A DNA stretch of 64,000 bases, taken from positions 40,665,508 to 40,729,507 of the forward strand of contig NC_064439.1 in the NCBI RefSeq assembly GCF_023343835.1, written 5' to 3'. Shown one piece after another: positions 38,701 to 53,700 of the stretch. A program made the translations under genes and the position numbers. The notes under the pieces are model-generated. The model searched no databases, was not told the origin of the DNA, and saw only the letters and a program-made list of their open reading frames with translations. The DNA comes from Lagopus muta. Its lineage: Eukaryota; Chordata; Aves; Galliformes; Phasianidae. How positions within the stretch are numbered: position 1 is the first letter of the stretch; each line of letters begins with the position of its first letter.

Positions 38701-41700
38701 CCCTTTTCATCATTAAGACGTAGCATGAGAGACCATTGGAAGTGGGGGGAAAAATATGCAATTAGGCCAACAGAAGCTGTTATTTTGTACTGTAATGACT
38801 TTCTCAGTCCTTCCCAACAGAGTCTTACAAGCTTTACAAATCCATTTCATGGCTGGAATCTGCTACATGTAAAAATTAGTGCTGTTAAGTCGGTGTTCTT
38901 ACCTACCCTTACTTAATATTTCAAATGATAAATGTTCTCTGTGTTCAAGGCTAAGAAAGACATAAGGAGAAGTAAACAGGAATAAAAGCACTTTCCCTTT
39001 AAATATTTTTTTCCTAGCTTCAGAATATGAAATTTCCGCATACTTTTAATAAGGATAAGAATCATTAGCTGTAAGTTACAGTGTTGCTAACACTTTGCTA
39101 GAATATTCTGGATTGTAGCAAGCACAACCACATACAGACTGCAGTCCACAAAGCAAGAAGATTCAATAAATAGGTCTGTAGAAAGATGAGTGAGAATTAC
39201 AGTACTTACTGAGGAGAGTCTATGGTCAAAAAGGAGTGTCTTGGTATGCAGAAGTGGAAAGAACATACCAATCCAGAAAGCAGCTTAGAAAACAGTGGGA
39301 AAATAAGAATCAGAAAAGGATGGTGAAGCAATCCAAAAGAAATGGGTGTTGAAAGGGAAAGGATGCAATAGGAAGTGCTCTCCAGAGACTAAAGAAAGAG
39401 AAAAAGAAAAACAAAAAAGAAAAAGAAAAAGAAAACAAAAAGTCTTAGCAAGGAGTTTGAACTCAGTGTGGTAGGTGAGGAGAGAAATGAAGGAGGGAAG
39501 TGATGCAAGCTGGTGGTTGGGAAAATAAAATTAACCTAGCTAACACAGAGATGAGTAGCAGCACTGGGGGGTTTCTGCTGGGAAGGAAGAGACCTGGAAA
39601 AACCCATATGAGAGCTTTGGATACAAGGAGGGAAAGGGATGACATCTTGGCTGAAGCAGTAAGGTAAAGTACACACACAGATAAATCATAACACCACCAA
39701 CACCATGAAGGGCAAGGACTGCAAAGGTATGTGTGTTATCAGTGACAGTGGTTAAGGATGGAAACTCAGCTCAACGCCATTTTCTAATCAACTTTTGCCT
39801 GAGAGAGGCTGTTCTACTTCCTTCCAGGTGCCTTGTCTCTTAGCTCCTTGAGTCTAGAATTCTAAATGTCTTTTCTCTGGAAAGATGAGAAAAAAAGTCA
39901 TTGTTTACACTAATGTGGCTGAGCCAACGATGACTCCAAAATCTTGCAGGAAAAAATGGCCTGCTTTAAAAATGTCAGAGTCTGCATTTTTCAATTTGCC
40001 TGTCATGCTTAGTGCAGTTACAGGTATGGAAGCCTCAGCTAAATGCTTCCTTGCAATGCCTCCAGTTAAAATAGCTATGCGTGTACATACCTGTACCTAT
40101 ACACTAAGCTGAACAATGAAAAAAAATCAGACCTTTCCTAGACCACTTTTTGCTCCTCAAGATCAAGCTCCTCATGCTGATGAGCCTTTAAGGCTTAAAA
40201 GATGACAAGAGTCAGGATGTGCAGCAGCTAGCTTTAAGAAAGCTTTTCACACAGTGTACTTTTGAACATTTGCCTTAATTGAATCTACATCATCTGAAAA
40301 GGCTGAGATTGCCAGGGGAATCTTTTGCATCTGGAATGTTACAGCTGTAGGTTTACTTCCAGGAAAAGAAAATGGGTTACTGTTTTATACTGACAGTCCA
40401 CGCAGTTTTTAAAAGTAAAAAAAGTAATAATTCAACAGCCTTTCTTAGCAGGGCTCTTTTCTGTGTGTATTTTATACCAAAGGCCCTAATCTCTTCCAGT
40501 AATTGTGGCTAAAGGTTCTTGCCTCTTCATTCAAAACAAATAGGCCACGCAGGGTTTTTTAACTAAAGCCCTAACCTTGGGCTGCAAGACTACCACAGGC
40601 TTTTGGAAATGATGTCACTCAGCATTAGGGAGAATAAGGCTGTATGTTCATAGCAGAATACTTGCTGTTAATAATGGTATGCAAGCTGGAGAGAAATCAA
40701 CTTGATTTTGGCATTTTGAATATGCAGAGATGGCAGCTAGAAGAGGCAGTAATTCACAGTGAAGTGCAACAATTTTGGTGGAGAAGTCCTTGAGAGACAA
40801 ATACTGTTCTGTGGCATAATACTTACAAGACTACAGCTGCCTTTTAAATAAATAATACCTGCTCAGATTCTTAAGCACTGAATCTATAGTTTCCAAACCA
40901 GATATACGTTTATGTGGTTCTTTTAGTTAATGCGTGCTTTAATTATGTCAATATTAATTAAAACATCTCTGTCATGGTCAAATACGGCTCATGAATGCCA
41001 GTAATCTCATGTACACAAATGGCTATCATGTTGCACTTTTGCAAATGTTCACTGCTTAATGATTTTTGATCATAAGTAGCCACATATTCAAAAGAATAAG
41101 CTCTTACCCTCTCTGTTCCTCCTTTCATGCAGGAGGGCAAGATAAAAGCTTGCACAGCAAAAGACTCTTCTAGTGCAGGACCCTACAGACAGCCTCCCAA
41201 AGGCCTCTCTGCCTGCACAAAGGACTGGTTTAACTCCCATGTGTTCTGCCTCTGTCCTCAAGCACTGCTATTTGGACAGCTGCAAAAAAGGATGGATGCA
41301 AGGACTGACTGACCTGGAAGTCATCTGGAAGTCACCTGGAAGTCAGCTCATTCTTATGGGGAGTTGAAGGAACGCACAGCTGAGGGTAGTGGAGGTAAGC
41401 AAAAACCTAACACTGGGCTTGGCTTAAAACTACTGTTAAACATCACAAGGGCTGTGTCTTACCACACCCTTGAATAGGGCATACTGGGAGCAGGGAGAGT
41501 CATAGTGCCACAGCAATGTTTTCAATGACCTCCTGCGAGGATTTTAAGTTCTGTGCTATGTCCATTAGAGAAGAAGCACAGAATTTCATCTTTACGTTTG
41601 TTGTTTCATACACCAGAGTTAATTCAACCACAGGAAAAGCCACTGCTTGAACGGAAAGAACACGATCTTTTCACAGCTTAAAAGTCTTTAACCATGAAGA

Positions 41701-44700
41701 TACAGATCAAAGGACTGGAGACTATCTTACAGCTTCTGCATTTAAGTTCTCTTAATTGTTTTTGTTATACAATGATGCCACTTTAGCCCTACCTTTGCCA
41801 AGTACTTTCTCATTACATAGATGGTTTAGTAACGCTGATGCTCTACATCAGGTGTGTCCAACCTACAGGCTGCACACAGCCTGGGGCAGCCAATAATGAG
41901 CCCCCATAAGATTGTAAACTTTTAATGTTTTTCTTTGATTAAAAGTATCTCTAAAAGAGATACTTCTCATGAGTCGATTGCACGAGGCTCAAACACAAAC
42001 TGAGCAGGGAATAGTGGAACAGTGCAGAGGGCACAGCGCAGGGCTGACTGCCTTTTGCACCACCACACACACAGGTGAACTGAAACCTGCATGTGCTGCA
42101 CATGACACATGTCGTGCTGTTTGGCATAATGCAGTCATTGGCCACAACAATATTTCAACCCACCTACCCCTGTGTGTGCCTGTGAAGACGTGTGTTTTAT
42201 TAAGCAGACATGTAAGTTTTCTTATTTCACTACTGAAGTTGGGCTTGTGATATTTTGTAAAGTTATTAAATAAGTTAACATGTTCTCTTTGGAAGAAATA
42301 CCCACAATACTCATGCAGTGCTGACAAGTTTTGTAATTTTCAATGCTTTAAAAAGTTCACAAGAAGTATGAAACAGTTGGGTGATTTGTTTTTTTTGTGT
42401 GGATTTGGTCGCTCATTTTAATGAGTTAGACATGTGTCTTCAAGGTGAAAACCAGCTTATCTGTTCTATGTTTCAAACCACAGTAGCATTCCAAATGAGA
42501 CTTAAACTATGGCAAGCTCAAGTAATGGCAAATAATTTTATGCATTTTGATATATTGGCTAAATACAGTCCTGAGAACACTGAAAAATATGCAGCTGTGC
42601 TTTCTGTTATGATAAAAGTTTGAAAATAGGTTTCAAGATTGAAAAAAAAAAAAAAAAAATCACCTTTGTGTGTATGTGTGTATTTGTGACTCCATTTTCA
42701 ACCAACAGAATTATATAACCGGTGAATTTTCAAATGAAATGTATAGAATTACAATCAGACATTCAACTTGAAGACAAAATTTGATCATGTCTCTTTTCTA
42801 AACCTTCATAAGCTCTATCTGATCAGAGAGAAATACCCCTTGCTTCACAGTCACACCTTGTTCACATCATTGCTTTTTGGCTGTATGTACATTTGTGAAC
42901 AAATATTTTCAAGGATGAAGCACAGGAAGAGTAAAATTAGATAAAAAAAATCTGTGATGGACACATGGAGAACTCACTGAGAATTGCAACCACTGTCATC
43001 AAACCAGACACTGATGCATTAGTTTCACAAAACCAAGGTAGTTTTATAAAATCCACTAGTTTTATGTTTCTGTTGCCCTTTTTAGTTTTAATACAAATAT
43101 ATAAAAATAAAAGAAGTTTTTCACTTATATAATATTAACTATGTTATATGTGTATTTTATATGCAGCCCAAGACAATTCCTCTTCATGCAATGTGGCCCA
43201 GGCAAACTGAAAGGTTGGACAGCCATGCTCTAAATAATCAATGGTGGAAGTGACAGTAAGTGCTGAAAGGTTGAGAAATGCTTAGAAAAATAGAAAGAGC
43301 ACATAGTGAAAGCAGAAAGCAAACTGCCCAGGTATTTTCCCTCTTTCTTTTCAGCCTTTAAAGATTCTCTCTATGAAATACCAATTCAACACTCTACTTT
43401 TAGTACAAGTCAGGTGTTCTTTAGTTTGATTTTAGAAACCAAACTCAATAGATCATTTGTTTGGAGGTACTTTCCAACAGAAGACAATCATGTGGCAAAA
43501 AACTCCAAAACTATAACAGTTCTGAATGATGTGACATATTTTTAGACTGCTAGAAAATAGTTCTTGCAGTACAGATGTCACAACAGACAAATGTAATTGT
43601 TCTGCTGTAAAAACATGACCTTTACCAATTGCCATGTATATGCAGAAGAGCACCCCCCCCCTATTTTAAGTATCTGATTATACATTATATATAAAGACAC
43701 TTAAAATTTACAACTGATTCAGTTTTTAAATTGATATATAACCTGATAGCTTTCTCCTTACCTATTACACGGGAAATAAAAATGGCAATGCAGCTAAGGG
43801 AACTGTAGCTAACAAACTCTCAGACTTCGATTCTGTCTGCTGACCAGCATCCAGGTATTGAAAATATTACTGCTGTGAAAGAGTGAAACCAGTCAGCACC
43901 TATACAGACACACAGACAGCTCAGCTGTAAAAGTGTCACTTAGTGATTATCAAGAACTGAAAAGACAAAAAAAAGCCCCACTAATAATCAACACAGACTG
44001 GGAAATTAACATAGGCTAAGTCTAAAGGCAAAAGTAGCTATATGGGATAAGGGTAGAGATCCAAAAAGAAAACACTAGGAGAAAGAACAGCCTTAAAAAG
44101 AATGTAATTGTGTCTGGTGCCAGATAAGCAACCTAAGAGAACCAAATAAAAATCTCAATTTAAGATCTTCCTCATTCTGACAGTATTAACTGCAGCAAAA
44201 TAACTCCAGCATGAAAGGAAGGACTTGGGCAAAGAAAGTGAGCCCACAGTAGAACACTGAGACAATGCATTGCCTAAGAAGGAGACACAGTTGAGGCAAC
44301 AGTCCCTTGAAGTGCTTCAAGACACTTGAAGAGCAGGTACAGCACTATATGGCAGGTGTGATAAAAGCTACAGAGGAGCCATGGTATTGGAAGCAGTTGG
44401 CTTGTTCTCTCCTTCATCCTTCCCCTACTAGCACTGCTTGACATGGCCCAGACTCCAGTTCCTGTAATGAGGACACAGTCACTGAGCCTTCCTGCTAAAT
44501 GGTTCTGACCTTGCTTTACACAGGGTTAACCCCAAGCTACTTGACTGCCTCACTACATCTTGGATCAGCAGCTGTCGCCGTTGTTTAAAACACCCATTCA
44601 GCCCATCTAGCATTCAGCTGCAGTAACTTCTATCTTCTGAATTCACACTTCTTTTGTTGTCTTTCCATATCAGAGAAATAGTTTGGAAGAAAGAAAGTTA

Positions 44701-47700
44701 TTTACAAGCAGGAAGCTCTCTCATACCAGAAAACACTGCAGTATAAATAGCTATACGCTGGCAGAAGAGAATAGATAATTCACCTTTAAGATGAGATGTA
44801 AGACAACAAACCAATTGTAAAGAACCAGCTTCTAATCCCTGAACATTCTAACACGTTTTTATACATTGTAAGTCATAGTTTTTATTAAAAAGAAGAAAAA
44901 CAATCCAAACCCAGAAGTCACACACCCTTCTTTACCTCTCTTAATGTCATCCAGTTGAGGCTCAGGTGAAGGATTATCTTTCAAAGGAGAAGTTTTAGGT
45001 CCAGTTGCTGGCTTGGTTGGGGCTCTGAACTGTGGAGGAGGTTGAGATGCTCGGGCAGACTGTTGTTCTATTCGGGCTTGGATCTTACTGCTGCCCTCTG
45101 CTCTGAAACAACAATCAGAGACATTGAGCACTACTGTGCATCTGTGTTCAGCTTTTTCAATATCCTTGTGCTAATGCATGATGTGTGACTTCCTTTGAAC
45201 AGCACTCTATGTTGTTTCATTAAGCTGAGCAGTGAGTGACAGGTTTCTGTATGTAACACATGATTTTGGCAGCAAATATGCCTACTGCAACATCCTTAAA
45301 AAATGCATTTTCAAACCCAGGTGTGTCTCAGCGGTGCCAAATTCACAAGCTGAAGAATAATAAAGGTTTTCATTTAGCAATCAATATTTGTAATTTTAGA
45401 AAAGCATTAGCAACCACACTAGTTTAAATCAACCATATGAAAAAAAAAAAAAAAAAAAAAAAAGCACTCATAACAAAATCCTGCTTAACATCACCACAGC
45501 AAAATAAATGTTTTTCTCACTTGCAATTGTACATTCTCAAACTGAACTCTCTCAGAGGTCAACCTGACTGGAGCAATCTGTTTTGCTGATAAATACAGCA
45601 TGAAAGCATTTATTTCTCATTTTTCATTCACTTACTATTATCCCTTAGAAGAAAAAAAAAAGAAAAAAAAAAACACCAAAAAACCAGTTTAATATGTTTC
45701 CTTAGTGGGAAATTGTCTACAGGATAATGCCATGCTTAGCTGATCAATCCCAATCAGGTGTTATTTCCTTTTCTGAATCAATGGCGTTATTTGGACTGTA
45801 GAACAGTCAATACCCTTGGAAGAAAAAACATACTCAGGTCCCTCTGTGTCACACTACAGTGAGGTTAAAGTATGGAGTGTATTTATCACACAGCAACAAA
45901 GCCTTTGGGAATATGTCTCTATGTAGCACAGCATGGAAACAGTTTATGTGTATAATAAGAGCTCAGTTTTGGTTCAAGAGGGTCCCAGCTCCATAACGTG
46001 ACACTTTGTGCCTGTAAGCTCTTCCCACACAGAAACAAGTTAAACTAGCCCATATGGAACTTCCTGGGACTTCACCTAAACATCTTCTGGTATCTGACCC
46101 ACTGCATTTAGCACTAATTAAAGAATGTGTGTGCTACAGTGAATCACCGATGAAGCCACAAAAACTAGGCACAGAGCCACCTCCTCCTTACTGAAATACA
46201 GCCTTTACGTATGACAGCAGTACACTTTACATAGACATTTATGAGGCATTCTTACTCAGAGGATAGTGAGGCACAGCTATCCGAGAAGCTGTGGTGCCCC
46301 ATCCCTGAAGGTGCTCAAGGCCAGGTTGGACGGGGCCCTGGGCAGCCTGGTCTGATGGCTGGCTGCCCTGCCCACAGCAGGTGGGCTTTAAGGTCCCTTC
46401 CAGCCCAAACCATTCTAAGATTCATGATTTGTTCTGTGATTTAGAGTAGAAGTGAAGATCTGGGGACATGTTCACTACCTCATGTGAAAGGTCAAAGCAA
46501 AAGACCATCTCCAGTATTAATTATGCTCTTAGAACTACAGAAGACCATATGTAGACAAAATGCAGTTTCACCTCTAGGAATGTAATCACGATGTCCACAC
46601 TAAAAACTCTGCTCCTACACTGTCCACAGGTTGTTGAAATCCAAGTAGCCATGAAAAAAAAAAAAGCCATTTCTGAGATAGAATACTGAAGGACTTAAAA
46701 AAAAAAAATAATAATAATAAAAAAATCACCATTCCTCAAAACATAGATCCCCAATTTTTTTTTCCCCTGCCTCTGCTTAAGAAAAGCTGAAATGTTTAAA
46801 CCTTAACAGAGTCAAAACTCAGTGTATCCTAAACAGCATACTGAACACAAGCTCTCCTGGTACTCCTTGGCTCCTTTCTGCCTTAAGCTTCATCTGGCAT
46901 TATCAGCAGAATTTAAATTGCTGGGAATCTAAATCTCATCTGTAAGTACTCCTATCCAGTGGACAAGACGTCTTGCCTTTGAGTGACACATGGATGAGTT
47001 ACCATTACTGACACAGAGAAGCATTACAATCCATTTACTTTTAACTCAAGGTGGTTTTTGGCAAACTTCCATCCAATTCCTAATAAGCTGCAACCCACGT
47101 TCCTGTTACTTGTAGCAGCTAAAAGCTCTACAGCGCAGTGAAGTGTTTTTTTTCTTTAAAAAAACGTAACATACTTGTAGAATTGTTTAAGATCTGCTTC
47201 TTCAGGAAACTGCTTTTAGATCTTAATATCCTGTGTTCCATTGGCTTTGAAGGAACAGAATCCAAAGGTTTCAGGCACTTGCAGAACAGCAAGACTACTA
47301 AAAACGTTCCAGCTGTTCACTTTGTAGCATTTGCACAAGTCTGAATATTGGGTCAGAGAGATTTCTGGCCTTGGCAATTCCAGGCAAAACCCCACAACCA
47401 TTATTTCTTCAGTTTTCTTTTTTTTTTTTTTTTTTTTTCCCTTTCAAGTTGAAGCTTTGGACTTTGCTCCACTCAATGTGCCACTGATCCAATACAGTGA
47501 TAAGCATTTCTTGCTCCTTAATAGTATGTTATTAAAGTATCATGACTCCCACAGAAGCTGTAGGGAACAAGCCCATAAAGCACAACAATCCTTTTGACAG
47601 CCTACTATTTTCATCATCTGTTTCAACTAACCAGAGACTCCTGAAACACATTCCATCTTTCAGCCAGCTTCAAAAACTTCAAATCGTCAGAGATGCTTCA

Positions 47701-50700
47701 CTGCAAACTATAATTATGTCCTTTCAGCGGTGGAAAATTTACGAATTCTTTACTCTTGGATTTATGCTCCCAACAGCTACTTTTGTTTTTTTAGGCAAGA
47801 TAATTGGCTGTGTAAAGCTGATAAGGTTTAGTAAGCAAACATTATTCCAAAATAAAAGATAATCGAGTTCAGGTTTGAAAGATACCATCTGAGCAGGAAA
47901 CTTCAGCAAGAATTCATCCTATTAACTCAGCCCAGTCACCAGCTTTACCTTGTTTTCTTGACTTGAATGTTGCTACTGAGTTTTTCCAGAACATACTCCC
48001 CAGTGTCATGATTGATAATAAGCACACAGTCCTTCTGATACGGCCTTTTATTTCCTTTAAAAACAGTCATTGGAGGAGTTGAACCCTGGTATCAAAGAAA
48101 GAGCACATTTTTGTTTGGTTACATTTCTCTATCTAAAAGTTTATAAACACTAAGGCAAATGATTGTGTTTCTTCTGACTAGGGGGCTAAGCAGATAATAG
48201 TTAGCTCCTACTGAAAATACTCTTTCATGAAAAGGGAAAAATACAGTTAATGCAGTAGAACCAGCTTCCTCATAGCAACATTATGCCTTTCATCACACTA
48301 TGTGCCTAAACAGGGATGAAACACCTTCTCCATAGTTGCCATTATTTACATTTGTTTGCTTTCCTGCCATTAATGTGCATCACAACAGGACATTACAAGA
48401 CATACTGAAAGAAGTTCTCAGCTACGAGTCCTCAGATTTCACTGTAATACACACTTAGCTATTCAATACAAGAGAAATGTTACAAATGTTTATTCATACA
48501 CATCTTTGCACATTAATGGCAGGAAAGCAAACAAAATCAGGAATAAATTTTATTCCGAGTAGCAAAGCAAATCAATCAAATGTTATCAATTCAGAATGAA
48601 ATTCCTGTTCCCAGCATTGCTAATAAATAGAATATGCTTCCATCTAAAATGGCTTCTGAACATTAAGGGCGAAAAAGGAGAATTTCCAACAAAGATACTG
48701 TAAGATGTACAGGTACGATTCAGAAAACATCAAAGTCTCATGACAGTCTCATCTTCAAAGGCCTTTTACATTTTTATCACTCCTACATTTAAGCGAGGAA
48801 AATAACATTTAAGGGAATAAAAAGCAAGTTGAAAGTCAAAGCCTGTTCCCTGTTGACAAATAAATCAGGAAACAAAGAACAAATTTAACAAAAGCTGATC
48901 AAAGTTTGTTGGCCACCACTCTATGAACCAGGGACCTCTAAGCTCACAAAAGACTCTGATTTGGGCTGAAAAATGAGCAGAGATTTAAGCCCTACCTAAG
49001 TAATCCCTAACACAGGGTTTCCAGATCCTGCTGATTACAGCACAGAAGAAGATGGATGATACAGGTAAAATAACCAGAGCTGTTTGCTAAACTCTCATGC
49101 TTGAGAACAGAGATTCTTCATTTCTCCAAACATGACTGTTTATCAAACATGAAAGCTGCTAAATCCACAAGTAGAAATAGTGTTTCAAGTTACCCAAGCA
49201 GTCAAGGGACACGAAACCAACTCCACTGAACAAATCATCAAACAGAGACATCTTCAGGGATCAGGCAATTTCAAAAAACAAGCTAGAATCTGCATCCAGC
49301 TGGCACGCATCTCAGAAGCAAAGCAGGAACCAAGAAATTCTGTAAAGTTTGTAAGAGTGAAATGACCTCAGAATTTTTCACTCCTCTTATTATATTCCAC
49401 GTTTCTAAGGAGCATAAGCAGTGCTTCTGTGGAACAACAGACACACAGTGGCTGCAGTTAGGTCCCGTCCCTCTGGAGCACACTGTGAGCTGAAAGCCAC
49501 TCATAGCAATACAATCAAATTAAACTCATCAGAAGAAAGATTTGGAAAGGGGCATTACAAGCAATGTTGTTCAATACAAAATCTGAATGAACAGCACAGT
49601 TGCCAGACAATCAAAAGTAAATACCATGGCTATTAATCACATCGTTGCCTGCTCCCAAACAGCACTACTGTGCTCACCACTTCTATACACAAACGAAAGC
49701 AGGCAAACTTCCAAACGTGACCAAAGCCAGATAAAAGGCAGGAGCGGGGAAGCAGGCTAAAGCCTTATTCACCAGGAGTATTACCACAGTACCAACAGCT
49801 ACTGATTAAAAATACCAATGTGCTAGAATTAACAGTCCCACAGGAATCTGAGATGTGGCTTCCAAAGTGACTGGTGCTGCCCTGCTATCACCAAACTTAT
49901 CTGTATCTCTGAATTTTGTTTATTAGCTTGACACGTAGCATTATTTTCAGCTAATAAACAAATCCAGTTCCAGCATGCAAGTGTTTTTGTTTTGTTTTTT
50001 TTTTTTGCTTTGTTTTGGTAAGGCAACCACAGAGCTTTCAACGACAAAACAGCTACATCTGTAAACAGTTTTAACACTTGTTTTATTACTGTGTGACCAT
50101 CAGTCTCATCAAGTAGATATTTATGGCATAATTTAAGGAGGAAGTGGATGGGAAACTACTTCATTGTTGCTCACTAGAAAACTCCCCCCTGTCCCATTGA
50201 TAAAGCTAGAGGCAGGGTACCATCTGTCCTATCTGTGCATGTAGGAAATAAACAAGGCTACAGGCCCAGCTTCAGCTTCTGAACAGCACATCCTGACTAA
50301 ACCCACAGTTACTCCGCTTCTATTCCTTACATTGTAGCACTAAAAATGGAAGGAAATCAGGTAGAGAGCTTCAGCTAAAAGAAGTCGTTGTCCTTTTATA
50401 CAAGTAACAGTAAGAAGGAAGGAATCAAAAGAACCAACTGAAGCCCTACAAATAAGGCTCTTAACACAGACTCAATTGCACGGTCCTCTCCTCGCATAAC
50501 GTGCTGTAACTTTAGCTGCTCAAACACTGAGCCCACCTCTTCCAACAAGAGCCCAACCTCTTCCAACAAGTAAAAAATAACATACAGGGCAGAATGGAAT
50601 TACATTGCAAATAATAGGGATACATTCAATACCACAGTCAGCATTCTTACCGGAATATGTGGCAAAGTGATTGTTACATCATCTCCTTTACCCACTTGGA

Positions 50701-53700
50701 TCTCGCCTTCACAAGACGTATCAATCGATGCCGGCTTAAAATCATCTAGGGAGGAAAACAATTGTGATTATGACTCTTGGAATCTTCAGAATTTGGAGCC
50801 TTTAGAATTCTCCTCGGCAAAAAGGCACCACACATTCACTGTGGCTACAGGAAATGCTAAAATACATAGTGGCTTGCACCAGGGGTGAAACAGTACACCA
50901 GTATAACCTTGTTCATATTCACAGCTCCTGCCACCTGATGGTAACAGATGTAAAATTCTCTTTTAAAAATGGAAGTAAATTACCAGACTGTGTCTGAAAG
51001 ACCAAAAGCAGGCTCCTCCTGATGTTTGATGTTGCACACAGGTGTAAAACTGTATCAAGCATCCCATAGGAGTATCAGGTCCCAGACCCAGGACTCTATG
51101 GCTCCTGCCACCTCCAAACCTGAGGACTCCATCTATATCAAAGGCTAATTGAATGAGACCAGCTCATTTAACCTCACTGATATTTTTGACTACTAACAGA
51201 CATCTTGCCTTTGCAACACCCACTTGAGAGGACACCTTAGCTCCCATCTATGGGAAAAAAAAGGTGCTGGTGTTATTTCACCAGGCTCCACACAGGGCCA
51301 AAACTGCTGTAGATGGAGAATGGAGAGCATAACTGAGGTCAGACACTGCTGCTGCTCTAAACAAAGCCCCACTTTCAATAATTTCTGCCACACTGTATGG
51401 AATGCTTTCTCCCTCAAGTAATGCGTTTGTGTTTAGTATATTTATTTGAACTAAGAATATTTTAACTTCAAAAGTATTTCCCCCTCTGTAATTCTGTCAT
51501 GCTGATGAGCCATGAAAACCTGTAACATTGTGACAGAGGATTTAGACAAAATGAAATAAGATCAGACAGCTAAGTATTTCTTTTAAACAGGCATCCATAC
51601 AATTCTAGCATCTCTGGATACAAGAGGTGCAGTTACATTTGCAACCAAGACTTTTAATTACTGCATTAGTTAAGACATCAATATCTTAGAAAAACTAAAT
51701 TTCAATTGCACTATGAAAAGCACATTTGCCAGGGAAAGAAAACAGCTTGTAATAAATTCTCATTAAGGGGACGTTAATGTCTAATTGAGTTTCACTTTGA
51801 CAGCACAACAAGCAGAATCAGGCACACTTGACTTAATCCTCATGCCTTAACTGCCAGACCAAATCACATCTTTCATATTCATCTGCGCAATCAATTTCTA
51901 GCTATTGTTTCCCACCTACTTTATGTGCAAGCTTGCTAAATAAAACAAAACAGCTGTAGATGAGCTGCAGTCTTTGCCAAAAAGGGATCAAGGGTTTCAA
52001 TGGCACAGTCACTAAATGAAAAAACACAGCACTATGATGCTCCTTTCTTAGGTATAAGTAAAATACGCTTACTCTAAGCAAACACACAACAAATTGCTTT
52101 CATTCAGAAAGCTCATTAGGCATGCATGCTCGGCTAGTTTTGCTGTAGATGGAGTGCACGTATGCCTTTTCAGCTGTAAAACCCAATCCTTTTTCCAAAA
52201 GTCAAATATTTTTAGATGCATTTCCAAACCCAGTTTTTCAGTACAGGATTTCATAAACGTCACAGAAAACAATAAAGTGTTTTAAGGAGGAAGAGACAAA
52301 TCCAGCTTGCAAAATCCTCTTACTGCAGTTTGCATGAAGAGGATTACAGGGATGATATAATGCTCAGTTCCCAGACAGATCATCAAGATCAACCATTAGG
52401 AAAAAGAAAATCAAAAGAGATCTCACTTGAATGTCATCGACTAAAAATACAGCACATTAAAAGCTCTTCTGAAATAAAAAACACACTCTTTCAATTGTAG
52501 CCTGAAGTGCTTTGGCTCTGCAACCCCTGGAGAACTTGATTATGAAAGCACTTTACATTCTAGAAATACACCGCATTGCTATCTGGATACAGCTTGGGTT
52601 TAATTCGCCCACTATCAGACGGCATCCTCATTCCTTTGATGGTCGGGCTATTTTAAATCTTTGATTTATAAATGGGGATTTGCTGGTGCAGCAGAGCTGG
52701 CTAGAAGCATTCAGTGCTATATGTAAACAGCTACATACACCAAATGTATGGTACAGCATTCTTCAATATGGTGGAATTATGCATGATCAGAGGGAGGAAC
52801 CACGCAAAATTTAAGCAGGCAGAAGCTTTTGTTTGGGGAAATGGCTTTGCTTCAAGCACTGATCATCTTCTTGAGGAACAGCTCAACCTAGAAAGTTGTT
52901 CCCTCAGTTCTCGCTCAGACCTCACCAAATTACACATCACAACCACGAGACTGCACTCCCAGGACTACACATCACGTAGCAAAAACCTCTATTATTAATT
53001 GTACCAATTCCTCACCCAATCACAAAGCGACCAAAATACAACTTCAGCATTATTCTCATTTACTGCTGGTGATTAACTACTCATTTTAAGCCCTGGGCCT
53101 GTTTACAGAATCACAGAATCCTAGGGGTCAGAAGGGAGCTCTGGAGATGACCAAGCCCAACTCCCTTGCTAAAGCAGGTTCCCCACAGTAGGTTGCAAGG
53201 ATGAAGTAGCAGTTCCCTGGGAATGATTAGGACATGAAATAGCAATTTTTTGCCAACAGAATTCCAGCAGAGGAATGCAGTGAGCTCTTTCCTCTCCAAA
53301 ACCATCTCCTTAACATGAAACAAAACGCTCCCAATGTTACATGAGAACAGTTGGAGTGGTCTCTGTCGACTTAATGGCAGATTGTTCCTGTTATTCTAAA
53401 ACTGTTAATGCTAGAGACCATGCCTCAACACTTCTCTTACTCTTCAGAGTTACCACATATATGGCAACACCGTGTGAGCCTGAGTCACTTCTCCCCGCTT
53501 CCCCAGAAAGTGATTTACTACCTAGATCACTAGAGGAGGGGTCGTGGTGCCACGACAGCAACCACCTCCATTCAAACTTTAAATCCAAACTGCGGCTCCT
53601 TGAGCCGGGCCCGCGGTGCCATTAGGGAGGAGAATAAAGGAACACAAGCAGCAAACCGTCCACTCACGGTGGATCCAGGGAAAACTTCAGACAGCATTCA

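Larger units (their letters stand above)
36968..44935 (-). other. EAF1: EAF1 intron 4 (host of a hAT transposon)
   Basis: About 8 kb between exons 4 and 5 (donor GTAAAG, acceptor TTTCAG). It holds the hAT/Charlie element at 41849-43227, a purine-rich GAAAA tract at 39387-39440, homopolymer runs (T at 37329-37352, A at about 42642-42659), and a 3 x 11 bp tandem repeat at 41314-41346. No nested gene was recognised. Confidence 0.9.
48086..50650 (-). other. EAF1: EAF1 intron 2
   Basis: About 2.6 kb (donor GTAAGA, acceptor ACCAG). It contains a perfect 29-bp inverted repeat (48351-48379 with 48507-48535) and a 20/21-bp tandem duplication at 50531-50571. No coding signal. Confidence 0.9.

Noticed and set aside
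45438-45462. A-rich runs in EAF1 introns as possible retrocopy tails
   Set aside because: No gene-like or SINE-like sequence precedes them and no target duplications were seen; simple homopolymers.
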